This document shows positions 11,463-23,896 of a stretch of DNA of 64,000 nt, one piece after another. Source of the DNA: Hydra vulgaris (taxonomy: Eukaryota > Cnidaria > Hydrozoa > Anthoathecata > Hydridae); assembly GCF_038396675.1 (NCBI RefSeq), contig NC_088921.1, positions 62,538,501 to 62,602,500 of the forward strand, written 5' to 3'. The position numbers and the translations under genes are program-made. The first letter of the stretch is position 1, and the number at the start of each line of letters is the position of its first letter. The notes beneath the pieces were generated by a model. It was not told where the DNA came from. It ran no database searches and worked only from the letters and a program-made list of their open reading frames with translations.

Positions 11463-13915
11463 ATATGTTTCCATAGATACGGTCCACGGTATTGGTAAGT
11501 ACTTAGTTTTAAATTAGTTTTTGGTTCAATAAAGTTGTTAATTAAAAATTTAGTAGGATACTTGGGCGAGATTTCACTAAAGTAAGACTGAAATACAATA
11601 GGAGGAAGCCCATGTTTTATTTTAAACATGAGTTGTAGAACTTGGTGTATATTAAGTTTATAGATATATAAAAGGCACCAAAATTCCTTGAAAGAGGTTC
11701 GCAATGAAAAGTTCTGTTTGCACCAAATACAATCCTGCATGCGTGTTTTTGCTTACTATAAAGTTTTTTTAATTTGCTATAATTAGTACTACCCCATACA
11801 ATATTACAGTACGAGATAAAACTATGAATAAATGAAAAGTATATTTTTTTCAAGGAAGCAGTGTTAAAATATGGTTTAGTTTTATATAATATGGAAATAT
11901 TTATTGAGATTTTATTTTCTATGTATTTTATATGTGGTTTCAATGAAAAATTTTCATCTAGTATTACTTCTGAAAAATTAACGATTGGTTCCCTTTTAAC
12001 AAATGTTTTATTAATTAAAAGATTAGGTAATTTTAGAGGAACATCATCATCTTTACTAGGTTTGGAGAATAAAATAAATTTAGTTTTTTCCACATTTAAC
12101 GAAAGCCTATTACTCCTAATCAACTCGTTTATTTTTAATAGTTCTTCATTAAATATATTAAAGAGAACTTTTATGTTTTTGTTGGAATAAAAAAGATTGG
12201 AGTCGTCTGTAAACATTTAAAATATTTGATGCTAAGTACAAATCATTTATATACAATAAAAATAATATTGATTCTAAGATTGAACCTTGGGGCACACCAC
12301 ATGTAATGTGTTTTTCTTTTTCAATTTTTTTATAAATACCTGTTTTCCAGGTAATCTTCAAACCAAAGCAAGTTTTTTTTGTTCCATAGAGTTCTAGTTT
12401 TTTTATAAGTATCTTATGGTTAACAGTGTCAAAGGCTTTTGACAGATCAATAAAAACTCCTAAGGTAAAATAGTCATTATTGAATGCATCTGATACATGA
12501 TTAATCGATTACCGCATGTTTCGATTACCGCATGTTTGATTACCGCATGGTTAGTTGAATGATCTTTTTTAAACTCAAATTGTTTACTGTACAGCTGTTT
12601 AACATCAAATAGTTATAGAGTCTGTTGTACATAATTCGTTCCAATAATTTTGAGAAGCAAGGTAAGACGGAAATAGGTCTGTAGTTGGAAATATTAGTTT
12701 CGTTACCAGATTTAAAAATTGGAATGATTACGGCAACTTTAAGTTTTTTTGGCACAACACCTAGTTTTAATGAAAGTTTAAAAATATGAAATAATGACGA
12801 TTAAATGATATTGAAAACTGACTTAACAACATTTACACTAATTGTGTCAATGCCCGCACTTTTATTACTTTTAAGACTATTAAAAGCGTTCCTTATCTCG
12901 CTTAGATTTAAACTAGATTCTTCCATAATAGTATTACACGGTTTAGTATAAGATTCAAACTCTACGACACTTGGCGGAATTTTACTCGCCAAGTTCGGCC
13001 CTACTTCAAGAAAAAATGAATTTAGTTTTTCAGCTTTTTTTTTTTTATCATAAATCATTTCCCCGTCAATTAAAAGCTTTCGGGGAAGATTATTTTTTAC
13101 ATATTTATTTTTACCAATTATTTGTTTAATTATAATCCACGTTTCTTTTTTTAGTCGCAGCTGGTTTTTTCTAGCAACTTTGCATAATAAATTTTTTAAG
13201 AGTATTTTTTTGTTTTTTTATATAAGTTTTTATAGTTTTTGTAGTTTATTTCATTTTTATACGTTTTATGCCTTAAATATTTAACATAAAGTTTTTTTTA
13301 GACGATTTTATTAGTCCCTTGGTCATCCAGGGGTTTAAAAGGGACTTGGATTTTTTTAACAGGAAATGCTATGTCATACTGTTTACAGAATTGCGCTAAA
13401 AATAGTTCATATGCATTATTGACTTTATGGGATTGTAAAATAAGATTCAAATCGATATTTTCTGATAAAAGAGTTTGAAAGTACAAAAAAGAGTTTTCAT
13501 TGATCTGCCTCGTTAAAATTGTAGAGTTCGAGGGGGGATTATTTTGGGTAATGTTATCAGTAATTAAGAATATTGGAAAGTGATCTGTTAAATCAGTTTT
13601 GATTATGCCCGTTCCTAAACGACAGTTTTGAAAATTGTTAGCAACTATATTATCAAGTAATGACAATGTAGCCTTAGTTATTCTCGTTGACTTATTTTTG
13701 TTGGTATTATAAAAAATATTGGGTTAGAGTACCTAAAAAGTTTTGAGCATTTTTATTTGAAGCATAATTAAGCAAATTTAAGTTAAAATCACCAGTTAAG
13801 TAAACATGTTTCCGTGTTAAACTAGTTTTGGTTAGAAAACTGCTTAAATAAGTTTTAAATTTTCTTAAACTTAAAATTTTCTTAAACCATCTGGTGGTTG
13901 TCTATAAATAGAATA
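11453..13915 (-). pseudogene. LINE B ORF2 relic (endonuclease plus reverse transcriptase)
   Basis: Endonuclease pieces: VYLTGDFNLNLLNYAS (about 13760-13810) with the GDFN motif; STRITKATLSLLDNI (13640-13690); and TDLTDHFPIF (about 13570-13600) with the D-H pair. Reverse transcriptase pieces: MPKKLKVAVIIPIFKSG and NYRPISVLPCFSKLLE (12640-12755); ITCGVPQGSILESILFLLYI (12230-12300); and FTDDSNLFYSN (about 12190-12215), where FTDD replaces the usual FADD. Post-RT: KHACRIVFGANR (about 11710-11750) and YRGPYLW (about 11460-11480). Frameshifts separate these parts. The element is dead but ordered as in CR1/Jockey ORF2. Confidence 0.85.
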
Positions 13916-13929
13916 AGTTCAACTTTTCA

Positions 13930-16075
13930 AAAAGTTCAACAACTTTTCTATTTCTTTTACATTTTGTAGACCTGCATTATGTCTCCTCTGAATCTTTTCA
14001 GCTCCAGGGTTGTTAAATTAAGTTTGACAAGAAAACTTTTACATGGTAATATTTTTAAAACTTTTTTTTAATATTTTTAGATCGGGAACTGTTTTAGCTG
14101 CTCGTCTTTGAAATTTTTCTAAATTAAAAATGTCTCCTTTTATATTTGAAGACTGTGGCAGCAAATTTAATATACGGTCGTACAAATACTTTGTATAATA
14201 ACTTTATTAAATTAATGTTTTGATGTGCAAAAGATTCTTTTTTTTGTGCTAAAATTGAATTTTCTTTTGAGATAGATGAAATTAATTTATTGTTTTCACT
14301 TAAGATTGTTTGAAAATTGTACTCATAAGTCTGCCACTAAACTTGTTTTTTTAAATTCTCTGCCATCTATTAGATAGATATGACTTTTGTTTTTTGTTCA
14401 ATAATTCCATAAAAATAATTGACCAATCGATAGCTTTATCCAAGTCAGCTTGAACCATTTCTACGTTTTCTTTATTTTTGATAGTTGATAAAACCTTTGT
14501 ATATCAGGAAAATCAATAATAAATATCAAAAATAACAACGGTCCGAGCACAGATCCCTAAGATACACCACTTAAAACATTTTTCCATACAGAGAAAGCGT
14601 CACCTTGTTTGACTCGTTGACGTCTGTTACTTATAAAATCTTTCATCTACTCTAAAAGTTTTCCACTTACACCATACGCCTTCAATTTTAAAACTAATCG
14701 TCAACCAGGTACCGTGTCAAACGCCTCAGGAAAATAAAAATAAAAAAGATCAGCTGGTCGCTTATTTGCTAAAGAATACAAAATGAAGTCTAGTATTTCA
14801 AGGAGATTTATTGTACATGAATATGATTTTACAAATTCGTGCTGTTTTGATAATATTAAATTAATACTATATTTGATAATATTAAATTAATACTATAGGG
14901 TAGATTAGAATAATGTGAGCACCTTGGTAATATGAGCATACTAAAGATTTCTGTAATAATGTAAGCAGTAAAGTGCATTAATTGCGTTGTAAAATAATAT
15001 CATCACGCATGAATAAATCTGTGGCACAAATTTTGGTGTTAAAATAATGAAATTTATTTTTTCATATAAATTTTTCAGAAAAATATGTTAGCTAGAAATC
15101 CTTTCAATTTTTTGTTTCAAAAACAATGCATAGAAGTTTTGACTTTATTTAAAGACGCCATTTTTGTGTAAAATGAGCATGCTCAAATTACCCAGTGTTT
15201 TTCATTAAAATTACGTAGTTTAAAGTCCTTATATCACAGCGGTTTTAATTGATTTTTGAATAAAAACAAGATATAGTAAAAAATTTTAATATTTCAACAA
15301 TACTAAATATTTTTCTGTAATTTAAATTCAAATAATTTGAATTTTTTTTTAAGGTTTAATTAATAAAATTGATAAAATAACGAACTAAATTTTTTTTTTC
15401 CTTGCGTAAAACAAAGTAGTATTGTTTCAATAAAAAAATGGCCTAAAAATTGATTTCTTAATGATAAGTTTTGGTAATAACGAATCATTATATTTCGAAA
15501 ATTAGTTCTAAATGTCAGGTTGGTATTTTTTAATTTAATATTATTTTTTTGAGCTAATTTAAAGTGCTCGTATTACCGAGTGGTGTGGGTAATATCAGCA
15601 CTTTTCCTACTTTTTTAAGACCTCTGTGTTTTTAATAAAAAAATTTCGGGTGCCCAAATACCTAAGTGAGTCATGAAAAGGGATCCATAAAAATTGATTA
15701 TTCGCAAAAATATTGGACCCGGCATAATTATTCGTGAAAATATTCGCTTAAGATGCTTCATATTACCCTAATCTACCATAAAATGATTTCTCTAAGAAGA
15801 TTTTTACAAATCTTTCTAAAATTTTACACGCAGTTGAGGCAAGGGAAACTGGTCAGTAGTTTAATGCTAACAGCTTGTCGCTTTTCTTAAAAATTCGTAT
15901 TACATAAGCAGATCGAAATTGTTATGGCAGTATGCCGGAATGTATAAATGCTTTAAAAATTAAAGTTAATGGAAGCTCCAGTGAATTTGAACAGTATTTT
16001 AAAAGTTGTGGATGAACAAGATTAGGTACCATTGATTTATCACATTTTATGTTTTGTAGTCTAATTTATCACATC
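13930..16075 (-). mobile_element. Second LINE family (LINE D), split by a MITE
   Basis: Minus-strand reverse-transcriptase relic in two parts. 15780-16050 holds the RT start (LLKYCSNSLELPLTLIFKAF, then GILP). 13975-14890 holds the rest: PADLFYFYFPEAFDTVPG, LKAYGVSGKLLExMKDFISN, GVSxGSVLGPLLFLIFI, and the C-terminal LNLTTLEPKRFRGDIMQVYK. This subfamily differs from LINEs A-C (KAFDTVP and RLRGDxIQVYK signatures). There are many stops. An 880-bp MITE separates the two halves, and the coding order continues across it. Confidence 0.82.
14898..15777. mobile_element. Non-coding MITE-like element inserted in LINE D
   Basis: The ends are GGGTAGATTAGAATAATGTG and, reversed, GGTAGATTAGGGTAATATGA. The flanks ATA/ATA are compatible with a 3-bp or TA duplication. 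No ORF. The end motif (AATRTGAGCA and its complement) recurs inside, at about 14916-14941, 15170-15195 and 15568-15601, giving internal palindromes. Just outside the left end a 25-bp host segment (TTGATAATATTAAATTAATACTATA) is tandemly duplicated (14848-14897). Confidence 0.72.
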
Positions 16076-17695
16076 TTATGTTTTGTAGTTTGTAACTTAA
16101 CACTTTTAATTGTGGTTGTAGAAAAATAAAAATCATTTTAAATTATCATTTTTGTATTTTATTTTCAAAGTTGAAAATGAAAACTGTTTTAAAAGTTGTT
16201 CATTTCCTTTTAAAAAAATCCAATTTATATATTATCGGAGTTCATCCCTCGCTTAGATTATTAAAATTCAAGAAGCAATTTTGTAAAAACCCCACTTAAT
16301 ATGACAGGAAAATAAGTTCTATCCTTTTCATCAATAAAACCCCCGTTTTCTTAATTAAAAAACCTTCACTTATATAAAGACCACGTTTATTAGACTAAAA
16401 ATACCCCCCCCCCCTTTTTTCATATCCACCTCACCTTGTACTAAACACCTGTGATTATTTTTGTTATCTTGAATCAGATTGCAATGTAAATTTTAAAAGA
16501 ACGACACCTAAAAGTTTTTCCTTCTATAAAATGTCACAGTGTAATATACTCATGTTGCTATTGTGATAGGCCAATGTGTGAGAAAGGAGTTCAAAGAATC
16601 AATAGCTGATGTATTCCCTAAGTACCAATTTGATTGCAAACTAAGAACAGACGAATTTTAGTTAGAATTTGGATTACGAAGTTTAATGAAAGCCAAAGTT
16701 GACTTCGGCTTCAGCTTTGGTGCCGAATTTGAAATAGAAATTCGGCTTTTAGTTATATTCAGTAACAATTACTAAATTTACGAATTTCATTTAACTTTCA
16801 GAAAAATTTAAAAGTTAATAACTTTTTACAATTAAAAAATGGAAAATAGTTAGAAAATATATGTAATACATGTATAACATTTTTCATGCATATCAAGCTG
16901 TTTATCCGCACAGCGGCCTTGTTTGTCAAAGTTCATGCTTCGGAGTTGAAGAATTAAGAGAGGGTTAGAACCACTTTAAAAAAACCTCCATGACTAAAGT
17001 GGTTCTTTCGGCCTCAGGAACACCAATTCAGAAAAGAAAAAAAAACAACGAAAAAAAACATATTAGAAATAGTCATACAAAGTCAATAAACGAAAAGTTT
17101 TCTTTAAACGCAAAGTCATCACTTATTAAATCTTATTTATTGCTTTAAGAAAATCTTTAAGGTAAAAAACAGGTAAGCATTTTACATAATATTCTTAACG
17201 ATCTTTTTCCTAAAATTGACATTCGAAATTTTTCAACGAACGTTGTTAGTTTTCCTTTTTTTCATGTTTGTTGAAAAACGTTAGGAGTAGTAAGGATTCC
17301 ATAATTTAAATTTTCATTATTATTTTTTTTTTACGCAAATTCTTGTTTTTATAAGCGTATATTTTTTTAATAAATAAAAAATTACTTTGTTTCACTTGCG
17401 TTTACTCATGTTTTAAAATATGATTAATTACGAGAGAAAAATTAATAATTTTATTTATTAAAAATTGATTATTCAAAATTGTACTTCCGTTATTTTCATA
17501 AAATTTTTTTTTTCAATTTAGTAAGGTTTTAAAATCCGTATTCGGCTTCAAGTTAAATTCGGTTCAAAAGTCCAAATTTGTCTTTCAGTTAAATTCGGGG
17601 TACACATATGGCATTTCAGTCAAATTTGATGTAGTATATGATCTAAATTCGTCCTTCAATTAAACTTAGGTCTTGAAAAGTTGACTTCGCGGATC
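16076..17695. other. Unassigned AT-rich stretch with one SINE-like copy
   Basis: No gene is seen. Degenerate motifs of the form AAATTCGG...AAGTTGACTTCG occur at 16640-16760 and 17540-17690 and may be ends of a lost element. A repeat copy at 16905-17040 is listed separately. Confidence 0.35.
16905..17040 (+). repeat. SINE-like short repeat, 5'-truncated copy
   Basis: CAGCGGCCTTGTTTGTCAAA through AGAGAGGGTTAGAACCACTT to GTGGTTCTTTCGGCCTCAGG aligns over about 130 bp with 62823-62945, and it ends in an A-rich tail. Inferred to be a SINE or the 3' end of a LINE. Confidence 0.6.
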
Positions 17696-17699
17696 CTTA

Positions 17700-18291
17700 T
17701 ATGCCTTTTATGCAGATGCAATATTACAAAAATGTTATTAATTTATTCTTGTTAGATACAAAAAAGACTGAGGAAATTCTCAATATAATTCCATCACCTG
17801 ATTATCAAATTTATGAACACCATAGCTGTTCAATATCATGGAGGTCATCCCAGTTTAAATTTTTCTGTCAGAATTATTTCAGGTGCAGGTCGTTTTACAC
17901 ATTCTAAAAAACTATTTAAAAATGATAACATACTTAATGTTTTTTAGTTGAACCTTTATCAAATTCTTATATTTATGTACAAATTTCATAATAAAGTAAC
18001 TCCTATAATATTTAATACACTTTTTAATAAAATTAACCACGAATACCCTACAAGGTTTTCAAATTACAATTATGAGCAACCTAAAATGCACGATATAGTT
18101 ACTGAATTTTCCATTGCCATCAGAGGTTCTAAATTATGGAACACTTTATTAAATAACCAGCTGAAAAAATGTTCTGCACTTTCTCTATTCAAACAAAAAC
18201 TCAAACAAATGCTTCTAAACGATGTTAATGAATTAAATTCTTTTTAAGATTCTTTTTTTCGTCCTACTTTTTTTTAATTTTTTTTTCTTTT
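17700..18291 (+). pseudogene. Plus-strand LINE ORF2 C-terminal relic
   Basis: Post-RT domain of a CR1-group LINE: RIISGAGRFTHSKKLF (about 17870-17920); NLYQILIFMYKFHNKVTP (17948 on); and AIRGSKLWNTLLNN (about 18118-18160), with a stop at 18245-18247 after an intact 99-codon stretch. The upstream part of the element is missing. The 3' UTR is interrupted at 18292 by the Kolobok element (TTAA duplication) and resumes at 25552. It runs opposite to LINEs A-D. Confidence 0.75.
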
Positions 18292-18545
18292 TTAAGGTGG
18301 TTCCTACGTAATGAAAAAAAGTTTCTTTTTATTCATGAACCATTAGTTTTTTCAAAAGTAGGTACAGAATGTGTAAAAAAAAAATATTTTCGAACTCCTA
18401 AAATGTTTTGATGATCACATATAGGCCTATAAGAGTCAAAATAATTCAAAAAAATAGAGTTTACTAGAAACACAATTACTCATGAGTAAAAGCTTTTTTT
18501 ACTTTCAAACTTGGTATACTTGTGCGTGCTACCTGTATCTAGTGA

Positions 18546-18606
18546 GCTTATTCATCCAGTGTACTGCTAGTGACTCAGGCACTAGCAGTACACTGGATGA
18601 ATAAGC
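18546..18606. repeat. Perfect foldback hairpin, 27-bp arms
   Basis: Arms 18546-18572 and 18580-18606 are exact reverse complements with the loop ACTCAGG. It lies in the non-coding left part of the Kolobok element. Confidence 0.93.
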
Positions 18607-18888
18607 CCTGAAAATTTTAAGTAGTTATCACCATTAATTTAAAAGTTATGATGTTTTTCGTGAGACAATTTTCTTGAAAAACGATATGGTAGAAAATCAA
18701 AAAACAAAATTTGTTTTTAAAACTAAAATCCTCCTTTGAAATAAGTTTCTCCTCCCTCTTTATGTAAGTCTTTATCCAATAAACCCTTCTTGATGGCTTT
18801 TAGTTTTTTTTTTTTTGCTTTAGTCTTATCTGATGTTTTAATAAGTAAATTTTGGATGCTGAGTCGGTTCATTTTTTCAGATATATTA

Positions 18889-20190
18889 ACGGGTCCGCCA
18901 AATAACTTTTTTTTTTTTGAAAATTCTATATAAAAAACTACTGAATATTTTCTCAAATGTCTTTTTTTATTTGAAAGTACAATCCTTCCGGTTAATAATG
19001 GAAAATAATTTCATTCAAATGGCTGCCTCGGCTGGCCATGCAGTAGCCTACACGATCTGTCCGATTTTTAAGCACATTATCGATTGTGTGCAGCTGTATT
19101 TCACCAATGGCTTCACAAATATTGTCCTTTAAAGCGTCAATTGTCTCTGGCTTGTCGGCGTAACACTTATCTTTGAGAGCACCCTACAAATAATAGTCCA
19201 ACGGTGTCAAATCGCAGCTCCGAGGTGGCTAAACGACATTAGCTCTGCGGCGGATAATGCGATCTTCAAAAACAGGGCGCAAAACATCGAGTGTAGCTTC
19301 GGCTGTGTGGCACGTAGCGCCGTCCTGTTGAAACCAAATGTTGCCAATATCCTCCTCTTCAGTTTTTGTGAACAAAAATTCGGTCAACATGGCCCGATAA
19401 CGATCGCCATTGACTGTAACGGCCACTCCTTGCTCATTTTCGAAGAAAAATGACCCAATTATGCCTCTGGACCAAAATCCGAACCAAACAGTGACTCGTT
19501 TTGAGTGCATCGACTTTTCAATGTATGCGTTCGGGTTTTCTGTGCCCCAAATGCGACAATTTTGCTTGTTTATATACCCGCCAAGATCAAAATGAGCTTC
19601 ATCTGAAAAGATGATTTTTTTGGCAAAATCGGCATCTTCTGTAAGTCGATCGCAGGCCCACTTAGCGAAGCAAAAACGCATTGGATGGTCAGTTGGCTTC
19701 AACTCCAGAACCAATTGTACTTTGTATGGCGTCATACTAAGGTCTTTATGCGAAATTCGTCTCAATGATGTTTCCGAAATGTTTAATTGTTGAGAACGAC
19801 GGTGAATTGATGTTGATGGCGCTTCACGAACACTTTCTGCCACAGCAGCAATATTCTCGGGTATACGCACTGTTTTTGGCTTTTCACGCTTTGGTTTATC
19901 AATGAGGATGCCAGTTTCTTTCACTTTTTTCACAAGATAACGAACATACGGAGCTGACGGTGCTTCTCTTCTTCCAAAATCCGTACGCAATTTTTGCACA
20001 CATTCTGCAACATTACCATGATTTTCAAAGTAATGTCGCAATATTTCCCAGCGTTGTTCAAGCGTATACACAACCATATTCGTTCAGCGGAAGGATAAAA
20101 CTAATTATCTGTCAAATCAGACATGAGCTAAGTGTTACCATTCACGAAATAAGCACTAGTTGAAAAAAAAAAGTTAGATGGCGGACCCGT
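18889..20190 (-). mobile_element. Mariner-type element (DD41D) in the Kolobok transposase
   Basis: The ends are ACGGGTCCGCCAAATAACTT and, reversed, ACGGGTCCGCCATCTAACTT. They are flanked by TA (18887-18888 and 20191-20192), with 1302 bp between. It carries one transposase gene on the minus strand. Size, TA duplication and coding content are those of a full-length mariner-like transposon. Confidence 0.9.
18990..20077 (-). pseudogene. DD41D mariner-like transposase with two Trp-to-stop mutations
   Basis: Starts at 20077 with a DUF4817-like helix-turn-helix (YTLEQRWEILRHYFENHGNV). The first catalytic D is in FSDEAHFDLGG (about 19580-19610). The second is in WFQQDGATCHTAEA (about 19310-19340). 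The third is in CDLTPLDYYL. There are 41 residues between the second D and the D of PLD, hence DD41D, the spacing of 'rosa'-type elements. The open frame stops after 282 residues at a TAG (19229-19231) where the family has the W of VVWPPRSCD. A second TAG follows where the family has LWGALKD. The C-terminus then continues to MASRGSHLNEIIFHY at about 19000. Otherwise well preserved, so recently inactivated. Confidence 0.87.
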
Positions 20191-22360
20191 TATTAAAAGA
20201 GACACCGGTCTGTATTCCAAGTTTTTCATACACTTTAACAAGTACAAATTGATCTTCGTTAAGTTGAAGAATAGCACTGTATACAGCTAACTGTAGAATT
20301 GATCTTTCTACAAAGACTTGCTTGGGACATTTCATCCAGATAATATTATTCATGGACTCGATAGCATTTTGAGTTTCCCCGTGAATGCACTTGCAAAGAA
20401 GGTCATCATTTGAAAGGTCTTGGAAAATATTTGACAAGATAGAAAACGTTCACTCTGGTAAATTAATCCTTTCTTTTTGTTTTTTTAGTTTTTTATTCTT
20501 GTAACTACACGATTCTTCTCCTGGTAGACAAAACATGTGGCGCTTATCTAAGTTAGAAAAGTTGGTACAATGATGAAGGATAGCACCTATCCACTTTTTC
20601 ATTGTGTAAATTTTTTCATCGTCAGTGCAATTTAAATTTAGACTTCTTCGAATGGCAATACCATAATAATTTGTTATTGAATTGATGGAATTGTTTGTCA
20701 ATTTGTCTTTTCCACCAAATGGTGTAGAGGTATTTTTATATTCTTGTACTAGTGTCCTAAGTCGAGAACCTATTCGTTTGTTTACATGTCCAATACATTC
20801 AAGTTTAACAGGTGTAATACCAAACTGTGCTTCGTAGGGTTTGGAGTTAACAACTTCTTTGTAAGAAGCTGTGTCTCCATCTCCAAGATACTCATTATAA
20901 ACTAGTTTATTTCGACTTACATATTGCTGAAATATATCAATAGCACCTGAGGATTCCATTGCTCCTGATGATTTTCGATGGTTAATTTTACAATTATGTG
21001 CAACTTTCCAATTTGTGTATTCTGTTGTCCCTTTTTTTCCACCCCATATTATACACTGTCCACAATGTTTTGATAAAACAATAACATCCAAACACTTTCC
21101 TTTGCTTACTGCTGTCACTACACCGTTCAACGAGGAGTGTCCTCTTTTTTGCCAAGTTCCATCAATCGATACACGACAAGAATGTATACCTAGGACATTT
21201 CTTCCATTTTTGCTTCATTTGCAGCATTTTTCATACTTTCTAGTGCAGAATCTTCGTATGCAGAAAGTAACTTATTATTAATATTTCTAAAGGCAGTATT
21301 AGATATTGAGTGCATATTCATACATCGTGCAAATGTTTTAATTGATTCGTGCCCTTTACCAATTTCTCGAAAAGCCATAACCAATTGAACATTAATTTCA
21401 CTTGGCTTACAACCATACTTTTTTCAGAAGCACTAAAAGGTGAAGTATACTTGTGACTTTTATTTTTACATTTTCCACAAAAGTAAACAATTTTATGAGA
21501 AAATCCTCGTCTATCATCCAAACTATTAGATATTGTGACATTAGCTTCCCCAAATTCTTGACACTTGTTTCCTACTGCTATCATTTCCATAAATATTTTA
21601 AAATTTATAAATAAAAAATAATCATCACTACTTCCAGAATGTTCAGCTGGTTTAATGGTAAAAATTTTTTTAGTGATATTTTCAATACTTACATTTTTTT
21701 TATTTCCATTGATACCACATTTATTATTTACAATATTTACAGGCTTTTTACAACCACGACCACCAACACCCTTTCTTGATGACTTTCTTTTGTTATTTCG
21801 AAGGTTTCCCATATTAAATCTTTATTATTTTACTACAATCTAAGTAAAATGATAAATAATTTCAACAAGCACATTAGAAAACAGTAAAAAGTAAAAAAAT
21901 TATTATAAAAAAGCCTGCCTGCTGTTTGCACTTTGCAACAGCATAACTTATAGGGTACTTACGTCAATTACTGGCCACATTTTTACAAGTAACACCCGTT
22001 ACAGAAAAATACTTAAGAATATGTTACATACCATATATAAAATTTTAGAAAATTAAAAGCTCTGACAGTTTAAGTAAAAATTATTGTAATTATAAATTAC
22101 ATAAAATTATATATAACCCATATATTAAAGGTAAACAATTTTACCAAATACTGGCCATCTTAACCATTTATTGGCCGTTGGCTGTATTTGATTGAATAGG
22201 GCATTGTAGTTGATTTATTATCATTAAAAAAAATAAAAAGCACATTATAAAATCAAGATAACTTGTTCAATTAAACTATTTATACACTCATTAAGATGAA
22301 TTAACATGAACAAAAATACCTAAAAAAATTTTCTTATGAAATGTACCTTCTTATAAAATA

Positions 22361-23386
22361 TCATCTTTTTTCACCTTGGTCAATTTCTTCAAGTTTGATA
22401 TAAGATCTAGCTTTTTTTTTCAAAACTTTTCTATTTTCAATAACTACCTTTGAAGCCCTATCTTCAAGCTTTGCATTATAAGCCTCCTCTGAGGTCACAA
22501 CAAAAAACTTTAAATTAAAGTTTTTTGAGTTTTTTGTTTGTTTGTTTAATTTGTGGAGAAGAACATGTAAGAACATCTGAATCTTTGTCTGATGGACAAG
22601 ATGAATCAGCAAATGGAAATGGAAGATCTTTTAATGTTTTGCAAAAAAAAAAAATTTTTATCATTTGAATCTAATGTTGATTCAATTACTTTTACTACTT
22701 CAAGACATATATCAATATTAATATTCAAACCCAGAGTATTGCCTTGAACAGAAAAATCAATAAATTCATTGTCTTGTACCGGTTTGATTCTTTCACAGCT
22801 GTGTTCTGTAACAATATTTGAATATTGCACAGCATTGTCTTGAATTAAAAAATCAATAAACTCATTTTCTTCTTCTGGTTTGGTAGAAGACAGCGAGTTA
22901 ATTGCAAAGCTCTTTTCTGATAGATCAGACAATAATGGAAGGTTGTTTAATGTTGAAATGTTGCATACATTTTGACCTGGGACAGCATCTGAAATTTTAC
23001 TATATAAAATGTTTGGGATATATGCCTCTTTAGGAATAGCATCTGGATTAAAGGGATAAATTCCACAAGTTCTAAATTCTGAGCGTATATTTGTGTCAGT
23101 CATAGCATATTACCACACTTTTGAAAATAAACCGCAAAAATTAGAATGTGAAACTACTACACCTGGGTAGAATCCTCAGAATAGGCAGCTTTCAGTGACT
23201 TTGGGCACGATTGCCAGTATAATCAATTATTTTTTCTTCAAGGCACCTAGCATTGGCTTTTCCCCTGGTTTCGCTCCTATTTTGGACTTTCCAGAGATTA
23301 TGGTTTGTCGATTGCGGAACTTTATATGATACACTTGCTTTCTGTTGAGACATACCTGATGCAACTGCATGTACTGCTAGTTTCAT
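22361..23386 (-). pseudogene. Pogo/jerky-like transposase remnant without catalytic core
   Basis: 23192-23386 reads MKLAVHAVASGMSQQKASVS and then YKVPQST, a Psq/CENP-B-type helix-turn-helix. Only about 90 bp later the sequence jumps to the family C-terminus, SEFRTCGIYPFNPDAIPKEA (about 23030-23090), followed by an acidic tail to 22606 and a lysine-rich end (to 22361). The roughly 600-bp DDE region expected between these blocks is absent. The element would therefore have relied on a transposase from elsewhere. Confidence 0.7.
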
Positions 23387-23896
23387 GTTATTCTCAGTTC
23401 ATAGCATGCGTTTTTTTATTATCCTTGTTGAAATAACTGGTTTCATGGTTTCATGTAATATTATTATCTATTAAAAATAAAAAAATAAAAACATACATTC
23501 ATAAAATACATTTAGGAAAATCATATATTTACTTTAATGGTGTATTTTTATTGAATCAATATTATCAGAACATAATTAACTATAATTATAATTAACTAAA
23601 ACTTGCTGAGTTCAATCTACTTTTAAAGTAAGTTAAAGTTTAAAATGATTTTAAAACTAACTTTAAAACGATTGAGCATTTTACTTTTGAAGTAACTTTA
23701 AAAGTAGAACTAACTCAGAAAGTAACTTTAAAAGTAGAATGAACTCAGAAAATCAGAAATTATTTTAAATGTGGATTTTGTTAATATCTTAACTTAACTT
23801 TTCTCACACATGAATAATAACTGTGAGAAAATCCTATATAAAAATATGAAACTAAGAAATTTTATACCTGATACCATTTATTGGCCATGGCCAGTA

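Larger units (their letters stand above)
10882..13920 (-). mobile_element. Non-LTR retrotransposon (LINE B), 5'-truncated
   Basis: Minus-strand element with poly-A (plus-strand T run 10882-10893), a 3' UTR containing the conserved stem-loop at 10969-10985, and a decayed ORF2. The 5' end lies inside the endonuclease, near 13900. It abuts a second LINE of a different subfamily (13930-16075). An 85-bp inverted copy of its own endonuclease segment is inserted downstream of the ORF at 11381-11462. Confidence 0.82.
18723..21812 (-). pseudogene. Kolobok-type transposase pseudogene, interrupted by a mariner
   Basis: It starts at 21812 (MGNLRNNKRKSSRKGVGGRG) with a basic N-terminus, then a CGKCKNKSH zinc-type motif (about 21450-21480), VQLVMAFREIGKGHES, and the first acidic block VSIDGTWQKRGHSSLNGVVT (about 21110-21170). 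Next come LSKHCGQCIIWGG, NEYLGDGDTASYK and VKLECIGHVNKR, typical of the family. A TGA stop at about 20449, a frameshift near 21390 and one near 21185 kill the frame. The last coding block (SEKMNRLSIQNLL, stop at 18723) lies beyond the mariner insertion. Removing the mariner and one TA rejoins the frame exactly. Confidence 0.82.
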
